Part shown: positions 1 to 8,257 of the stretch, piece after piece
Layout: each line of letters opens with the position of its first letter
How positions within the stretch are numbered: position 1 is the first letter of the stretch
DNA from: Streptomyces sp. NRRL F-5126
GTDB lineage: Bacteria; Actinomycetota; Actinomycetes; Streptomycetales; Streptomycetaceae
Reading direction: 5' to 3'
DNA length: 64,000 bases
Assembly: GCF_000721265.1 (NCBI RefSeq)
Contig: NZ_JOFZ01000001.1
Location: 186,001 to 250,000 of the forward strand
The notes under the pieces: model-generated
Told to the model about the DNA's origin: nothing
What the model saw: only the letters and a program-made list of their open reading frames with translations
Databases searched by the model: none
Translations under genes and position numbers: made by a program

Positions 1-387
1 CGCGATGACGGTGTCGAGGCCCTGCGGGAAGCCCGGCAGGTCGAGGCCGCCGAACAGGCCGGTGAGCACGTCGCGGATCTTGGCGTTGCCCGCCCACTCG
101 TGGTCGGCGAGGTCACCGATGACCTCGTGCCTGACGGTGGCCGCCGGATCGAGGGAGTCGTGCTGGGTGAGCACGCCGAGCCGCAGCCCGCCGCTCTGCG
201 TGACGCGTCCGGTGTCCGGTTCCTCCAGCTTGGTCAGCAGCCGGACGAGGGTGGTCTTGCCGTCGCCGTTGCGGCCCACGACGCCGATCCGGTCGCCTTC
301 GGAGACGCCGAGGGAGACGCCGTCGAGCAGGGCACGGGTCCCGTACACCTTGGTGGCCGACTCGACATTGACCAGATTGACGGCCAT
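1..387 (-). CDS. ABC-F family ATP-binding protein, C-terminus cut off by window edge
   Basis: Only the first 129 codons lie in the window. The N-terminus MAVNLVNVE leads into a first nucleotide-binding domain with a Walker A loop GRNGDGKTT near residues 39-47 and a Q-loop segment LGVLTQHDSLDP near 70-81. The absence of any membrane segment and the start of an ABC domain at residue 1 fit the ABC-F class (soluble tandem ATPases that act on the ribosome, EttA/Uup-like). It lies downstream of ispE in the same direction, separated by 555 bp of repeats and a strong hairpin (430-469), so it probably has its own transcript. Whether it is a housekeeping or an antibiotic-protection ABC-F cannot be told from this fragment. 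Confidence 0.88.
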   Translation of the reverse strand, partial: MAVNLVNVESATKVYGTRALLDGVSLGVSEGDRIGVVGRNGDGKTTLVRLLTKLEEPDTGRVTQSGGLRLGVLTQHDSLDPAATVRHEVIGDLADHEWAGNAKIRDVLTGLFGGLDLPGFPQGLDTVIA

Positions 388-942
388 TTCACTCCAGACA
401 GGGGGACGGATCGCCGTCCCAGCGTAGTCGCCCGGTGAAACCCGGCGGTCCCGCCGGGTTTCACCGGGCCGCGGGCGCGGGCGGGGCGCCGGGGCAGCCG
501 ATTCACCGCGGGCCGGCGGGCGCCTGCGGGTAGGGCCTGGATTCGGCGCCGGGGGCAGCGGTGAGGACACGCCGTGCGGGCGGCACTGCCCGGACGAGGC
601 GGCGACCGCCACAGCAGATGCGGACCACACGGAACGAACGGCCGCCACCGCCCGGGGCGGTCTGCGTAACGCTCGCGCCCGAGCGCCTCCGGGGGCAGCG
701 GTGAGGACACGCCGTGCGGACGAGGCGGCGGCCGCCCCGCAGCAAATGCGCGGGCCGCATGGGGACGCGGCACAGTGATGCGGGGCCCGCGGCGGGGCAG
801 CAACACGTCCCACCCGGGGCATGGCCCGGGCGCCTCCGGCGCGAGGACGGCTCCCCCGCCGGGCAGGCGTCGCGTGCGCGGCCCGCGGCCGGACACCTGA
901 CGTGTGGCTGCCTGACCGGGCCGGGCGCTGCGCGCCGGGCGG
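388..942. repeat. Gene-free region with a degenerate ~140-bp direct repeat
   Basis: No credible coding frame; the long frames here are high-GC artefacts. A 29-bp block starting GGGGGCAGCGGTGAGGACAC is present exactly at 551-579 and 691-719 (offset 140). Similarity continues downstream of each copy (GGACGAGGCGGCG followed by CAGCA(G/A)ATGCG), so this is two decayed tandem units. The hairpins at 430-469 and 910-948 bound the region. Apart from these I see nothing in it. Confidence 0.6.
430..469 (-). terminator. Perfect 19-bp inverted repeat upstream of the ABC-F gene (terminator or attenuator)
   Basis: Arms 430-448 and 451-469 are exact reverse complements with a 2-nt centre. It sits 43 nt before the ABC-F start codon on the minus strand, inside what would be its leader. 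It could terminate read-through from ispE or act as an attenuator of the ABC-F gene. There is no clear U-tract. Confidence 0.6.
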
Positions 943-948
943 TCAGGC
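910..948 (-). terminator. Hairpin overlapping the ispE stop codon
   Basis: GCCTGACCG (910-918) pairs with CGGTCAGGC (940-948), with further GC pairing inside. The right arm covers the ispE TGA (943-945). Probable terminator of the rsmA-ispE transcript. Confidence 0.55.
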
Positions 949-1959
949 CCTTATGTCCTCCACCACGACCGCGCCCCGCGCGGGTGCCGTCGTCACGCGG
1001 GTGGTGCGGCAGGTGCCTGAGTCCTGGAGTGCCTGGGCGACCTGGTGCGCTGTCTCCGCGTCCTTCACGAGGAACGCCGTCGTCGGGCCCGAGCCCGAGA
1101 CCAGTGACGCGAGCGCGCCCGCCCGGGTGCCCGCGGCCAGCGTTTCCGCCAGGGACGGGCGCAGGGAGAGCGCCGCGGGCTGCAGGTCGTTGGCGAGGGC
1201 GGCCGCGAGCAGGGCGGCGTCGCCGTCCCGCAGGGCCGCGAGCAGCGCGGGGGCGGCCGCCGGCTCGGGGACCGCCGTGCCGGCCGTCAGCCGGTCGAAC
1301 TCCTGGAAGACGCGGGGCGTCGAGAGCCCCTCGTGCGCGACGGCGAACACCCAGTGGAACGCGCCGCCGACCGGCAGCGCGGTCAGGTGCTCGCCGCGTC
1401 CCGTGCCGAGGGCCGCGCCGCCGAGCAGGGAGAACGGCACGTCGCTGCCGAGGCCGGCGCAGATCGCGAGCAGCTCGTCGCGCGGCGTCTGAAGGCCCCA
1501 GAGCGTGTCGCACGCCAGCAGCGCGGCCGCGCCGTCCGCGCTGCCGCCCGCCATGCCGCCCGCGACGGGGATGTCCTTCGCGATGTGCAGGCGCACGTCG
1601 GGCTGGACGCCGTGGCGCTCGGCCAGCGCGATCGCCGCGCGCGCGGCGAGGTTCGACGCGTCGAGCGGCACCTGCGCCGCGTCGGGACCCTCGCACGTGA
1701 TCACGGGCCCTTCACCGGCCGCGCCGGCCGTCGCCGTCACCTCGTCGTACAGGCCCACCGCGAGGAACACGTTCGCCAGGTCGTGGAAGCCGTCGGGGCG
1801 CGCGCCGCCCACCGCGAGGCCCGCGTTCACCTTGGCGGGGACGCGCACCCGCACCCGGGCCTGCACCTGTACGTCCTCGGTCCGCATGTACTTCCTCGCC
1901 CGTACCCGCGTGCCCGCACGGCTCTCCCGTGCGTCCGCGCTCCGTTCCGTCGCGCTCAC
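943..1959 (-). CDS. ispE: 4-diphosphocytidyl-2-C-methyl-D-erythritol kinase (IspE)
   Basis: GHMP-family kinase of the MEP isoprenoid pathway; it phosphorylates the 2-hydroxyl of CDP-methylerythritol with ATP in the cytosol. The typical N-terminal VRVPAKVN is near residue 40 and the ATP-binding loop [12 protein letters not shown] is at about 134-145. Two starts are possible. The GTG at 1959 overlaps the rsmA stop as GTGA and gives 338 aa; the ATG at 1887 gives 314 aa, nearer the family length of about 300, because residues 1-35 of the long form are a basic, repetitive extension. I chose the GTG because of the overlap with rsmA and the purine-rich GGAAGG just upstream. It is the third gene of tatD-rsmA-ispE, a conserved actinobacterial order. 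Confidence 0.93.
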   Translation of the reverse strand: MSATERSADARESRAGTRVRARKYMRTEDVQVQARVRVRVPAKVNAGLAVGGARPDGFHDLANVFLAVGLYDEVTATAGAAGEGPVITCEGPDAAQVPLDASNLAARAAIALAERHGVQPDVRLHIAKDIPVAGGMAGGSADGAAALLACDTLWGLQTPRDELLAICAGLGSDVPFSLLGGAALGTGRGEHLTALPVGGAFHWVFAVAHEGLSTPRVFQEFDRLTAGTAVPEPAAAPALLAALRDGDAALLAAALANDLQPAALSLRPSLAETLAAGTRAGALASLVSGSGPTTAFLVKDAETAHQVAQALQDSGTCRTTRVTTAPARGAVVVEDIRA

Positions 1960-2840
1960 CTGCCTGCCTTCCCTGCCTTTCCTGCCTGGCCGCACTCCGC
2001 GATCCGTGCGAACTCCGCCACGGTCAGCGACTCGCCCCGCGCCTGCGGGGACACCCCGGCGGCCACCAGGGCCGCCTCCGCGGCGGGCGCCGAGCCCGCC
2101 CATCCCGCGAGCGCCGCCCGCAGGGTCTTGCGGCGCTGCGCGAAGGCCGCGTCGACCACCGCGAACACCTCCTCGCGCGTGGCCGTCGTGGCGGGCGGCG
2201 CCTGCCTGCGCACGAGCGCGACCAGGCCGGAGTCGACGTTCGGCGCGGGCCAGAACACGTTCCTGCCGATCGAACCGGCACGCTTCACGTCCGCGTACCA
2301 GGCGGCCTTCACCGACGGCACGCCGTACACCCGCGAGCCGGGGCCCGCCGCCAGCCGGTCGGCGACCTCGGCCTGCACCATGACGAGTGTCCGCTCGATG
2401 GTCGGGAAGTGCCGCAGCATGTGCAGCAGTACGGGCACGGCGACGTTGTAGGGGAGGTTCGCGACGAGCGCGGTCGGCGCGGGGCCCGGCAGCTCGGTCA
2501 CGTCCATGGCGTCCGCGTGCACGAGCGCGAACCCGTCGGCGCGCTGCGGCAGCCGTGCGGCCACCGTCGAGGGCAGCGCTTTCGCGAGGACGTCGTCGAT
2601 CTCGACCGCGACGACCCGGTCCGCGGCCTCCAGCAGCGCCAGCGTCAGCGAGCCGAGCCCGGGGCCGACCTCGACGACCGTGTCGCGCGGCCCGACGTCC
2701 GCCGTGCGCACGATCCTGCGGACGGTGTTCGCGTCGATGACGAAGTTCTGCCCGCGCTGCTTCGTCGGGCGCACGCCGAGCGCCGCCGCCAGTTCGCGGA
2801 CGTCGCCGGGGCCGAGGAGCGCGGGCTCAGTGGTACTCAC
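1956..2840 (-). CDS. rsmA: 16S rRNA (adenine(1518)-N6/adenine(1519)-N6)-dimethyltransferase
   Basis: KsgA/RsmA, 294 aa, dimethylates two adjacent adenines in the 3'-terminal hairpin of 16S rRNA during 30S maturation. The SAM-binding motif EVGPG is at 57-61, the acidic loop with E80 follows, and the catalytic motif NLPYN is at 128-132. The start is GTG (2840); there are only 9 bp between the tatD stop and this start, and its own stop overlaps the ispE start. In mycobacteria and many streptomycetes rpfB lies between tatD and this gene; here it is absent. Confidence 0.96.
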   Translation of the reverse strand: MSTTEPALLGPGDVRELAAALGVRPTKQRGQNFVIDANTVRRIVRTADVGPRDTVVEVGPGLGSLTLALLEAADRVVAVEIDDVLAKALPSTVAARLPQRADGFALVHADAMDVTELPGPAPTALVANLPYNVAVPVLLHMLRHFPTIERTLVMVQAEVADRLAAGPGSRVYGVPSVKAAWYADVKRAGSIGRNVFWPAPNVDSGLVALVRRQAPPATTATREEVFAVVDAAFAQRRKTLRAALAGWAGSAPAAEAALVAAGVSPQARGESLTVAEFARIAECGQAGKAGKAGR

Positions 2841-2849
2841 CGCTCAAGC

Positions 2850-3668
2850 CTAAAGCTCGTAGCCGAAGGCCCGTGCCGTGTTCTCGGCGACGGCCGTCGC
2901 GAGCGCGTCCTCGTCCGTCCCCCGCACCTCGGCCATCGCACGCAGGGTCACCGGGATGAGGTAGGGCGCGTTCGGCCGCCCCCTGAAGGGCGCCGGCGTG
3001 AGGAAGGGGGCGTCCGTCTCGACCAGCACGAGCTCCCGCGGCGCGACGGCCAGCGCGTCCCTGAGCTGCTGGGCGTTCTTGAAGGTGACGTTGCCCGCGA
3101 AGGACATGAAGTAGCCGGCCGCCGCGCAGACCCGTGCCATGTCCGCGTCGCCCGAGTAGCAGTGGAAGACCGTGCGCTCCGGCGCGCCCTCGTCCGCCAG
3201 GATCCGCAGGACGTCCGCGTGCGCGTCCCTGTCGTGGATGACGAGCGCCTTGCCGTGCCGCTTGGCGATCTCGATGTGCGCGCGGAACGACCGCTCCTGC
3301 GCCTCGCGGCCGTCCTCGCCCGTCCTGAAATGGTCGAGGCCGGTCTCCCCGACGCCGAGCACGTGGCCGAGCGTGGCCAGGGCGTCGATCTCGGTGAGCG
3401 CGTCGTCCAGGTCCGCGAGGCGGGGCGCCTCATTGGGGTGCAGCGCGACGGACGCGTGGACGGACGGGTGCGCGGCGGCGGTCTGAGCCGCCCAGCGCGA
3501 GCCCTTGAGGTCGCAGCCGACCTGCACGATCGTCGTCACGCCCACGGACGCGGCCCTGGCCAGCCCTTCCTCGACGGTGCCGCCCTGCATGTCCAGGTGG
3601 GTGTGGGAGTCCGCCACCGGCACCCGGAGGGGCTCGGGCAGCGGTGGCGGCGTCTCGTTCGCACTCAT
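2850..3668 (-). CDS. TatD family metal-dependent hydrolase (3'-5' DNase)
   Basis: 272-aa TIM-barrel nuclease of the TatD/YcfH type. The metal ligands are visible: D20-S-H-T-H motif (H22, H24), E108 in VGVGETG, H145 in VIHDRD, H169 in FHCYSGD and D219 in ETDAPFL, the complete active-site set. The known role is 3'-5' exonuclease repair or DNA degradation in the cytosol. It is the first gene of a tatD-rsmA-ispE unit, with 9 bp to rsmA. The ATG start leaves a short N-terminal tail before the first beta strand. Confidence 0.94.
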   Translation of the reverse strand: MSANETPPPLPEPLRVPVADSHTHLDMQGGTVEEGLARAASVGVTTIVQVGCDLKGSRWAAQTAAAHPSVHASVALHPNEAPRLADLDDALTEIDALATLGHVLGVGETGLDHFRTGEDGREAQERSFRAHIEIAKRHGKALVIHDRDAHADVLRILADEGAPERTVFHCYSGDADMARVCAAAGYFMSFAGNVTFKNAQQLRDALAVAPRELVLVETDAPFLTPAPFRGRPNAPYLIPVTLRAMAEVRGTDEDALATAVAENTARAFGYEL

Positions 3669-3749
3669 GGGCGCGATCCTACGAGCCCGGCGCCCGGGCC
3701 CCTCAGCCGCGGATCGTCGGCCGGCGCCCCTCGGCCTGCTCCCGCTTCC

Positions 3750-4232
3750 TCACCGGCCGCCGGGGTGTCCCGCGTGCTGGTGGTGGAACAGGTGGCGCAG
3801 GAACTCGGGGAGGTGCGGATGCCACGGCTCCGCGACCGTCTCGGGCACCTCGGCGCCCGCGTCGTACGCGGGGAGCACGCCGGTGGCCTCCGCACGCTCC
3901 GAGCGGGCCGCACGCACCGCCTCGCGCACGGGCTGCCTGCCCGCGGGCTGCTTCGCCATCGCGTCCATGCCGTAGGAGCGGGTCAGCTCCCGGTAGCGGG
4001 CCACACGCCCCGACCGCATGATCCGCACGACGTGCGCCTCGCACGTCGGACAGGTCGGGCTGGTCAGCGGAGAGGGAACGGTCTTTCCCCCGGACTTGTA
4101 CACAACAAAGGGCTCCCCCTTGCCGTCGACGTGGTGCTCGATGTCGAACGACTGCTCCCAGCCGTGCCCGCACCTCATGCAGGCGAAGGCATACGCCTCA
4201 TGGGCTGCGACGGTACCTTCACGCTCGCTCAT
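3750..4232 (-). CDS. Conserved hypothetical protein with a CxxC zinc-ribbon
   Basis: 160 aa. Two CxxC pairs, C18/C21 in CMRCGHGW and C61/C64 in CPTCEAH, with aromatic and beta-forming residues between them, form a probable zinc ribbon. Residues 75-130 are basic and probably helical, and the C-terminus is rich in histidine. The ATG at 4232 is preceded by GAAAGGAG at good spacing; the longer frame upstream has no ribosome binding site. I do not recognise a function; a regulatory or nucleic-acid-binding role is only a guess from the fold. It lies alone between rsmI and tatD, in the same direction as both. Confidence 0.8.
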   Translation of the reverse strand: MSEREGTVAAHEAYAFACMRCGHGWEQSFDIEHHVDGKGEPFVVYKSGGKTVPSPLTSPTCPTCEAHVVRIMRSGRVARYRELTRSYGMDAMAKQPAGRQPVREAVRAARSERAEATGVLPAYDAGAEVPETVAEPWHPHLPEFLRHLFHHQHAGHPGGR

Positions 4233-4697
4233 ACCGTCTCCTTTCCACCCTTCCAGTGGACTCCCGGGAGCGGGGGAATGCAGGGTGGCCAGGCATTTAA
4301 TGGCGAGGATTTGGCGTTTTCGAGAACCGCGGGCGGCCGGGGACGGCACGCGTTTTACCTTGATGTGAAGAGTCTTTACGCGCGGGCCTCCGCACCGTGA
4401 CGACGGTCACGCGCACGACGGGCGCCGGGCCAGTGCTCGCCCAACGGCCGGAGGGCACACCGCCAGGCGCTCGGATCTCCCCGGCCGGCGGGCCCGCGCG
4501 CCACCTTCTGCCACCGGCCGCCGGGCTTACCCACGTCGCGAGTCCGACGGGCGCCGGCCCGGCCCGTCGCCGCCGCCACCGGCCCCGCCCCGCCCCGCCC
4601 CGCCAGGCGCACGGAGCGCACGCTCCCGGATTCCACACGGCCCGCGGGCCGCGCGCCACCCGTCGGGCTCACCTCCCGTTCGCGGGTCCGCGGCTGC
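4233..4697. repeat. Gene-free region with degenerate tandem repeats
   Basis: 465 bp between the rsmI stop and the zinc-ribbon gene start. Short blocks recur: CGCCAGGCGC(T/A)CGGA at 4461 and 4601 (offset 140), GGCCCGCGCGCCACC at 4491-4505 with a variant at 4646-4660 (offset 155), then GGGCT(T/C)ACC and GCG(A/G)GTCCG after both. This looks like two decayed copies of a unit near 140-155 bp. The first 60 bp (4233-4300) hold the leader of the zinc-ribbon gene. No coding potential seen. Confidence 0.5.
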
Positions 4698-5738
4698 TCA
4701 GCCAAGCCCGTCGCCGCGGTCACCGGCGCCCCCGCGGCCCACGACGTCGCGGCCCGCCACGCCGGGCGACGCGACGCCGCGCGCGGCGTTCTTCGCGGCG
4801 ACCACCGCGTCGAAGACCTGCCGCTTCGGCAGTCCCGCCTCCGCCGCGACCGCGGCGATCGCCTCCTTGCGCCGCTCGCCCGCGTCCTCCCGTACGCGCA
4901 CCCGCCCCACCAGTTCCTCGTCGTCCAGTTCCGCGGGCCCCGCCTCGGGCGCGCCCTGGACGACGATCGTGATCTCGCCGCGTACGCCGTCGGCGGCCCA
5001 CAGGGCGAGTTCGCCCAGGCCGCCGCGCCGCACCTCCTCGTACGTCTTGGTCAGCTCGCGGCACACGGCGGCAGGGCGGGCCGCGCCGAACGCCTCGGCC
5101 ATCGCGGTGAGCGTGTCGTCGAGGCGGTGCGGCGCCTCGAAGTACACGAGCGTGCGGCGCTCGCCCGCGACCTCGCGCAGCCGGCTCATCCGCTCCCCCG
5201 CCTTGCGCGGCAGGAACCCCTCGAAGCAGAACCGGTCCACCGGCAGCCCCGACAGCGCGAGCGCCGTGAGCACCGCGGATGGCCCCGGCACGGCCGTCAC
5301 CCTGATGCCGCGCTCCACGGCCGCCGCGACGAGGCGGTAGCCGGGGTCGGACACCGAGGGCATCCCCGCGTCCGTCACCAGCAGCACGCGCGCGCCGCCC
5401 TGGAGCGCGTCCGCGAGCTCGGGCGTACGGGCGGACTCGTTGCCCTCGAAGTACGACACGACGCGGCCGGCCGGCTGCACCCCGAGCGCCTGGGTGAGCC
5501 TGCGCAGCCGACGGGTGTCCTCGGCAGCGACCACGTCGGCGCGCGCGAGCTCGGCGGAGAGCCGGGGCGGGGCGTCGCGGACGTCGCCGATGGGGGTGCC
5601 GGCGAGCACGAGCACGCCGGAGCCGTCCCCGGGCGCGGCGTCGCCGTGCGCGCCGGACGCGGTCGCGGCGGACACGCTCGCCTCCGTCGTCGCGGGCGCG
5701 TCAAGTGGGTGGCTCTCGTGCGGCTGGTTCGCATTCAC
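4698..5738 (-). CDS. rsmI: 16S rRNA (cytidine(1402)-2'-O)-methyltransferase
   Basis: RsmI, a tetrapyrrole-methylase-fold SAM enzyme that 2'-O-methylates C1402 in the decoding centre. The family begins at VLVLAGTPIGDVRDAPPR and shows AAEDTRRLRRL, SYFEGNE, the glycine-rich VTDAGMPSVSDPGYRL and VPGPSAVLTALALSGLP. A 40-residue Ala/Ser/Thr-rich tail precedes the domain. The ATG at 5747 is directly abutted by GGGAGG with no spacing; the GTG at 5738 has that same sequence 9 nt upstream, so I take the GTG. The C-terminus is extended by a basic, Gly-rich stretch. It is divergent from the mannosyltransferase, 47 bp away. Confidence 0.94.
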   Translation of the reverse strand: MNANQPHESHPLDAPATTEASVSAATASGAHGDAAPGDGSGVLVLAGTPIGDVRDAPPRLSAELARADVVAAEDTRRLRRLTQALGVQPAGRVVSYFEGNESARTPELADALQGGARVLLVTDAGMPSVSDPGYRLVAAAVERGIRVTAVPGPSAVLTALALSGLPVDRFCFEGFLPRKAGERMSRLREVAGERRTLVYFEAPHRLDDTLTAMAEAFGAARPAAVCRELTKTYEEVRRGGLGELALWAADGVRGEITIVVQGAPEAGPAELDDEELVGRVRVREDAGERRKEAIAAVAAEAGLPKRQVFDAVVAAKNAARGVASPGVAGRDVVGRGGAGDRGDGLG

Positions 5739-5785
5739 AGCCGCCATCCTCCCAGCCTCGCGGACACGTTCCCTACGATGGCGCG

Positions 5786-7513
5786 GTGACCAGTACTGCG
5801 CCCGAAGCCCTGCACGGGCAAGACGCCGGCGACACGCCGCCCGGATGGCCCGCCCGGATGCGCCGGTTCGGTCATGTGCCGCGGCGGACCGTCAGCCTGC
5901 GCGACCGGCTCGTCCCGCCGTTCACCCGCCCGTCGGACGCCCTGTGGGCGGTCCTGCGCGTGCCGCCGAACCTGGCACTGCGGCTGACCCGGTGGTCGGC
6001 GTGGGGCGGGCCCCTGCTCGTCACGCTGATCGCGGGCCTGATGCGGTTTACGCACCTGGGCAGCCCCAAGGCCGTCATATTCGACGAGACGTACTACGCC
6101 AAGGACGCCTGGGCGCTGTGGCACCAGGGGTACGAGGGCAACTGGCCCAAGGGCGTCGACAAGAAGATCCTGCTCGACCCGTCCTCGGTGCCCGTGCCGC
6201 ACGACCCCGGTTACGTGGTGCACCCGCCGGTCGGCAAGTGGGTCATCGGCTTCGGCGAGTGGCTGTTCGGCTTCAACCCGTTCGGCTGGCGGTTCATGGT
6301 GGCCGTCTGCGGGACGCTGTCGATCCTGCTGCTGTGCCGGATCGGCAGGCGGCTGTTCCGCTCGACGTTCCTCGGCTGCCTCGCGGGCGCGCTGCTCGCG
6401 ACGGACGGCCTGCACTTCGTGATGAGCCGCACGGCGCTGCTCGACTCGGTGCTGATGTTCTTCGTCGTCGCCGGGTTCGGCTGCCTGCTGCTCGACCGCG
6501 ACTGGACGAGACGGCGGATGGCCGCCGCGCTCCCCGTCGACGACGACGGCGTCCTGCGGCCCGACGCGCACGTGGCCGAGACCCTGCGGTTCGGTTGGCG
6601 GCCGTGGCGCATCGCGGCGGGCGTGATCCTCGGGCTGTCCTTCGCCACGAAGTGGAACGGCCTGTACATCCTGGCGGCGTTCGCCGTCATGTCGGTGCTG
6701 TGGGACGTCGGCACGCGGCGCACGGCGGGCGCGACGCGGGCCTGGCCCGCGATGCTGCGGCGCGACCTGGTGCCGGCGTTCGTCTCGACGATCCCGGTGG
6801 CGTTCGCGACGTACCTGGTGTCGTGGAGCGGCTGGCTGTTCACCAGCAACGGCTACTACCGCAACTGGGCCACGACGAAGGGGCAGGGCCTCGGCGGCAG
6901 CTACACGTGGCTGCCGGACTGGCTGCGCAGCCTGTGGCACTACGAGTACCAGGTGTACGAGTTCAACATCCACCTGGACAGCGGCCACACGTACCAGTCG
7001 AACCCGTGGAGCTGGATCGTCCTCGGCCGCCCCATCTCGTTCTTCTACGAGTCGCCGTCGCCCGGCCGGTCGGGCTGCCCGTCGGACACGACCGGCAAGT
7101 GCGCGCGCGAGGTGCTGGCCATCGGCACCCCGCTGCTGTGGTGGCTCGCCTGCTTCGCGCTGCTGTACGTGCTGTGGCGGTGGTTCTTCCGCCGCGACTG
7201 GCGCGCGGGCGCGATCGCGTGCGGCGTCGCGGCCGGGTGGGCTCCGTGGTTCCTCTACCAGGACCGCACGATCTTCTACTTCTACTCGGTCGTCTTCGTG
7301 CCGTTCCTGTGCCTTGCGGTGGCGATGATGCTGGGCGCGATCATCGGCCCACCGGGCTCGAACGAACGCCGCCGCACGGTCGGCGCCGTGGGCGCGGGCG
7401 TGCTGGTGCTGCTCGTCTTCTGGAACTTCATCTACTTCTGGCCGCTGTACACGGGCACGTCGATCCCCTACAGCGACTGGCAGCACCGGATGTGGCTGGA
7501 CACCTGGATCTGA
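5786..7513 (+). CDS. pmt: Dolichyl-phosphate-mannose--protein mannosyltransferase (polyprenyl-phosphate-mannose dependent)
   Basis: Membrane GT39 enzyme, 575 aa. It transfers mannose from polyprenyl-phosphate mannose to Ser/Thr of exported proteins. The first lumenal loop carries the catalytic acidic motif FDETYYAKD near residue 98, then HPPVGKW near 146; about ten hydrophobic segments follow and the C-terminal PMT domain ends in a Trp/Tyr-rich segment. The GTG at 5786 leaves a 60-residue cytoplasmic N-terminus, as in Streptomyces coelicolor Pmt; the upstream ATG would extend into the rsmI promoter. It is next to rsmI, the same neighbourhood as in mycobacteria (rsmI next to pmt). Confidence 0.94.
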   Translation: MTSTAPEALHGQDAGDTPPGWPARMRRFGHVPRRTVSLRDRLVPPFTRPSDALWAVLRVPPNLALRLTRWSAWGGPLLVTLIAGLMRFTHLGSPKAVIFDETYYAKDAWALWHQGYEGNWPKGVDKKILLDPSSVPVPHDPGYVVHPPVGKWVIGFGEWLFGFNPFGWRFMVAVCGTLSILLLCRIGRRLFRSTFLGCLAGALLATDGLHFVMSRTALLDSVLMFFVVAGFGCLLLDRDWTRRRMAAALPVDDDGVLRPDAHVAETLRFGWRPWRIAAGVILGLSFATKWNGLYILAAFAVMSVLWDVGTRRTAGATRAWPAMLRRDLVPAFVSTIPVAFATYLVSWSGWLFTSNGYYRNWATTKGQGLGGSYTWLPDWLRSLWHYEYQVYEFNIHLDSGHTYQSNPWSWIVLGRPISFFYESPSPGRSGCPSDTTGKCAREVLAIGTPLLWWLACFALLYVLWRWFFRRDWRAGAIACGVAAGWAPWFLYQDRTIFYFYSVVFVPFLCLAVAMMLGAIIGPPGSNERRRTVGAVGAGVLVLLVFWNFIYFWPLYTGTSIPYSDWQHRMWLDTWI

Positions 7514-7528
7514 CGCCGGGGGCCGCCC

Positions 7529-8110
7529 TCACGCGCCGGGCTCGGGCAGCAGGCGCGCGACGAGGTCGCGGGCCCATTCGGTGGTCAGGGGCAGGTCGGT
7601 GAAGACGGCGCGGTAGTACAGGGGCGCGAGGATGCCGTCCGTGGTGTGTTCGAGGGCCGGGGACTGTCCGCCCCTGGCCCTCTCCCGTCCGAGGATGGCT
7701 TCGAGCCCCTGCTCGCGCTCGCCGCGGCAGGCCGCCGCGCCCTGCTCGCCGCCCGTGCCGATGGTGGCGCGCACCAGGGCGAGGGTGTCCGGGTCGCCGA
7801 GGTCCTTGGCGAGGTCGAGCGCGTAGCGCTCCAGGTCGCCGCGGAGGCTTCCGGTGTCAGGCACCACGAGGTCGCCGCTGAAGCGGCTGGTCGCCACGTC
7901 GGCGAGCAGGTCGCCCACGGTGCCCCAGCGGCGGTAGACGGTGGTGGCGTGCACGCCGGCGCGTGCGGCGATCACCGGGATCGTCAGCACGTCGAGCGAG
8001 TCCTCGGACACCACTACCTGGACGGCCCGGTGCACGGCAGCGCGGACCTTGGCGGAGCGGCCGCCCGGCCGGCTGGCCGTGCCGGACGTGGAGGAAGTCG
8101 TATCGGTCAT
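7529..8110 (-). CDS. TetR/AcrR family transcriptional regulator
   Basis: 193 aa. The N-terminal TetR helix-turn-helix is clear: a basic region, then LTIPVIAARAGVHATTVYRRWG at residues 42-63, the usual recognition helix pattern ending in the YRRW motif. The C-terminal ligand domain resembles the TetR_C family with TTEWARDLVARLL near the end. It is divergent from an alpha/beta hydrolase and Old Yellow Enzyme pair; three related palindromes lie in the 147-bp spacer. It probably represses itself and that pair. The ligand is unknown, plausibly an electrophile or an ester handled by the two enzymes. Confidence 0.9.
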   Translation of the reverse strand: MTDTTSSTSGTASRPGGRSAKVRAAVHRAVQVVVSEDSLDVLTIPVIAARAGVHATTVYRRWGTVGDLLADVATSRFSGDLVVPDTGSLRGDLERYALDLAKDLGDPDTLALVRATIGTGGEQGAAACRGEREQGLEAILGRERARGGQSPALEHTTDGILAPLYYRAVFTDLPLTTEWARDLVARLLPEPGA

Positions 8111-8122
8111 GCGGCCAGTATC

Positions 8123-8199
8123 GCATTCATCACTGCTTTTGCATTGCAGCGATCGCTGCGTTTGTGCTACCTTCAAATCGTTAACGCAATGATCACTGC
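8123..8199. promoter_or_regulatory. Probable TetR operators: palindromes at 8146-8159 and 8186-8199, degenerate third copy at 8123-8136
   Basis: GCAGCGATCGCTGC (8146-8159) is a perfect palindrome; GCAATGATCACTGC (8186-8199) fits the same pattern GCARYGATCRYTGC with one asymmetric pair. Their centres are exactly 40 bp apart. GCATTCATCACTGC (8123-8136) matches 12 of 14 positions. They lie between the divergent TetR gene and the hydrolase, as expected for autoregulation plus control of the pair. Confidence 0.7.
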
Positions 8200-8257
8200 G
8201 AGGCGGGCCGACGCGCCCCCTGGACCGTCCCGAACGAGAAGACCCGCAGGAGGCACC

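Noticed and set aside
1929..4400. 823-codon open frame on the plus strand
   Set aside because: Antisense to rsmA, tatD and the zinc-ribbon gene; composition is Arg/Gly/Val-rich noise typical of high-GC shadows, with no family motif.
4233..4697. Small ORFs such as the one starting at 4397
   Set aside because: Arg/Pro-rich, no ribosome binding site, and located within the repeats.
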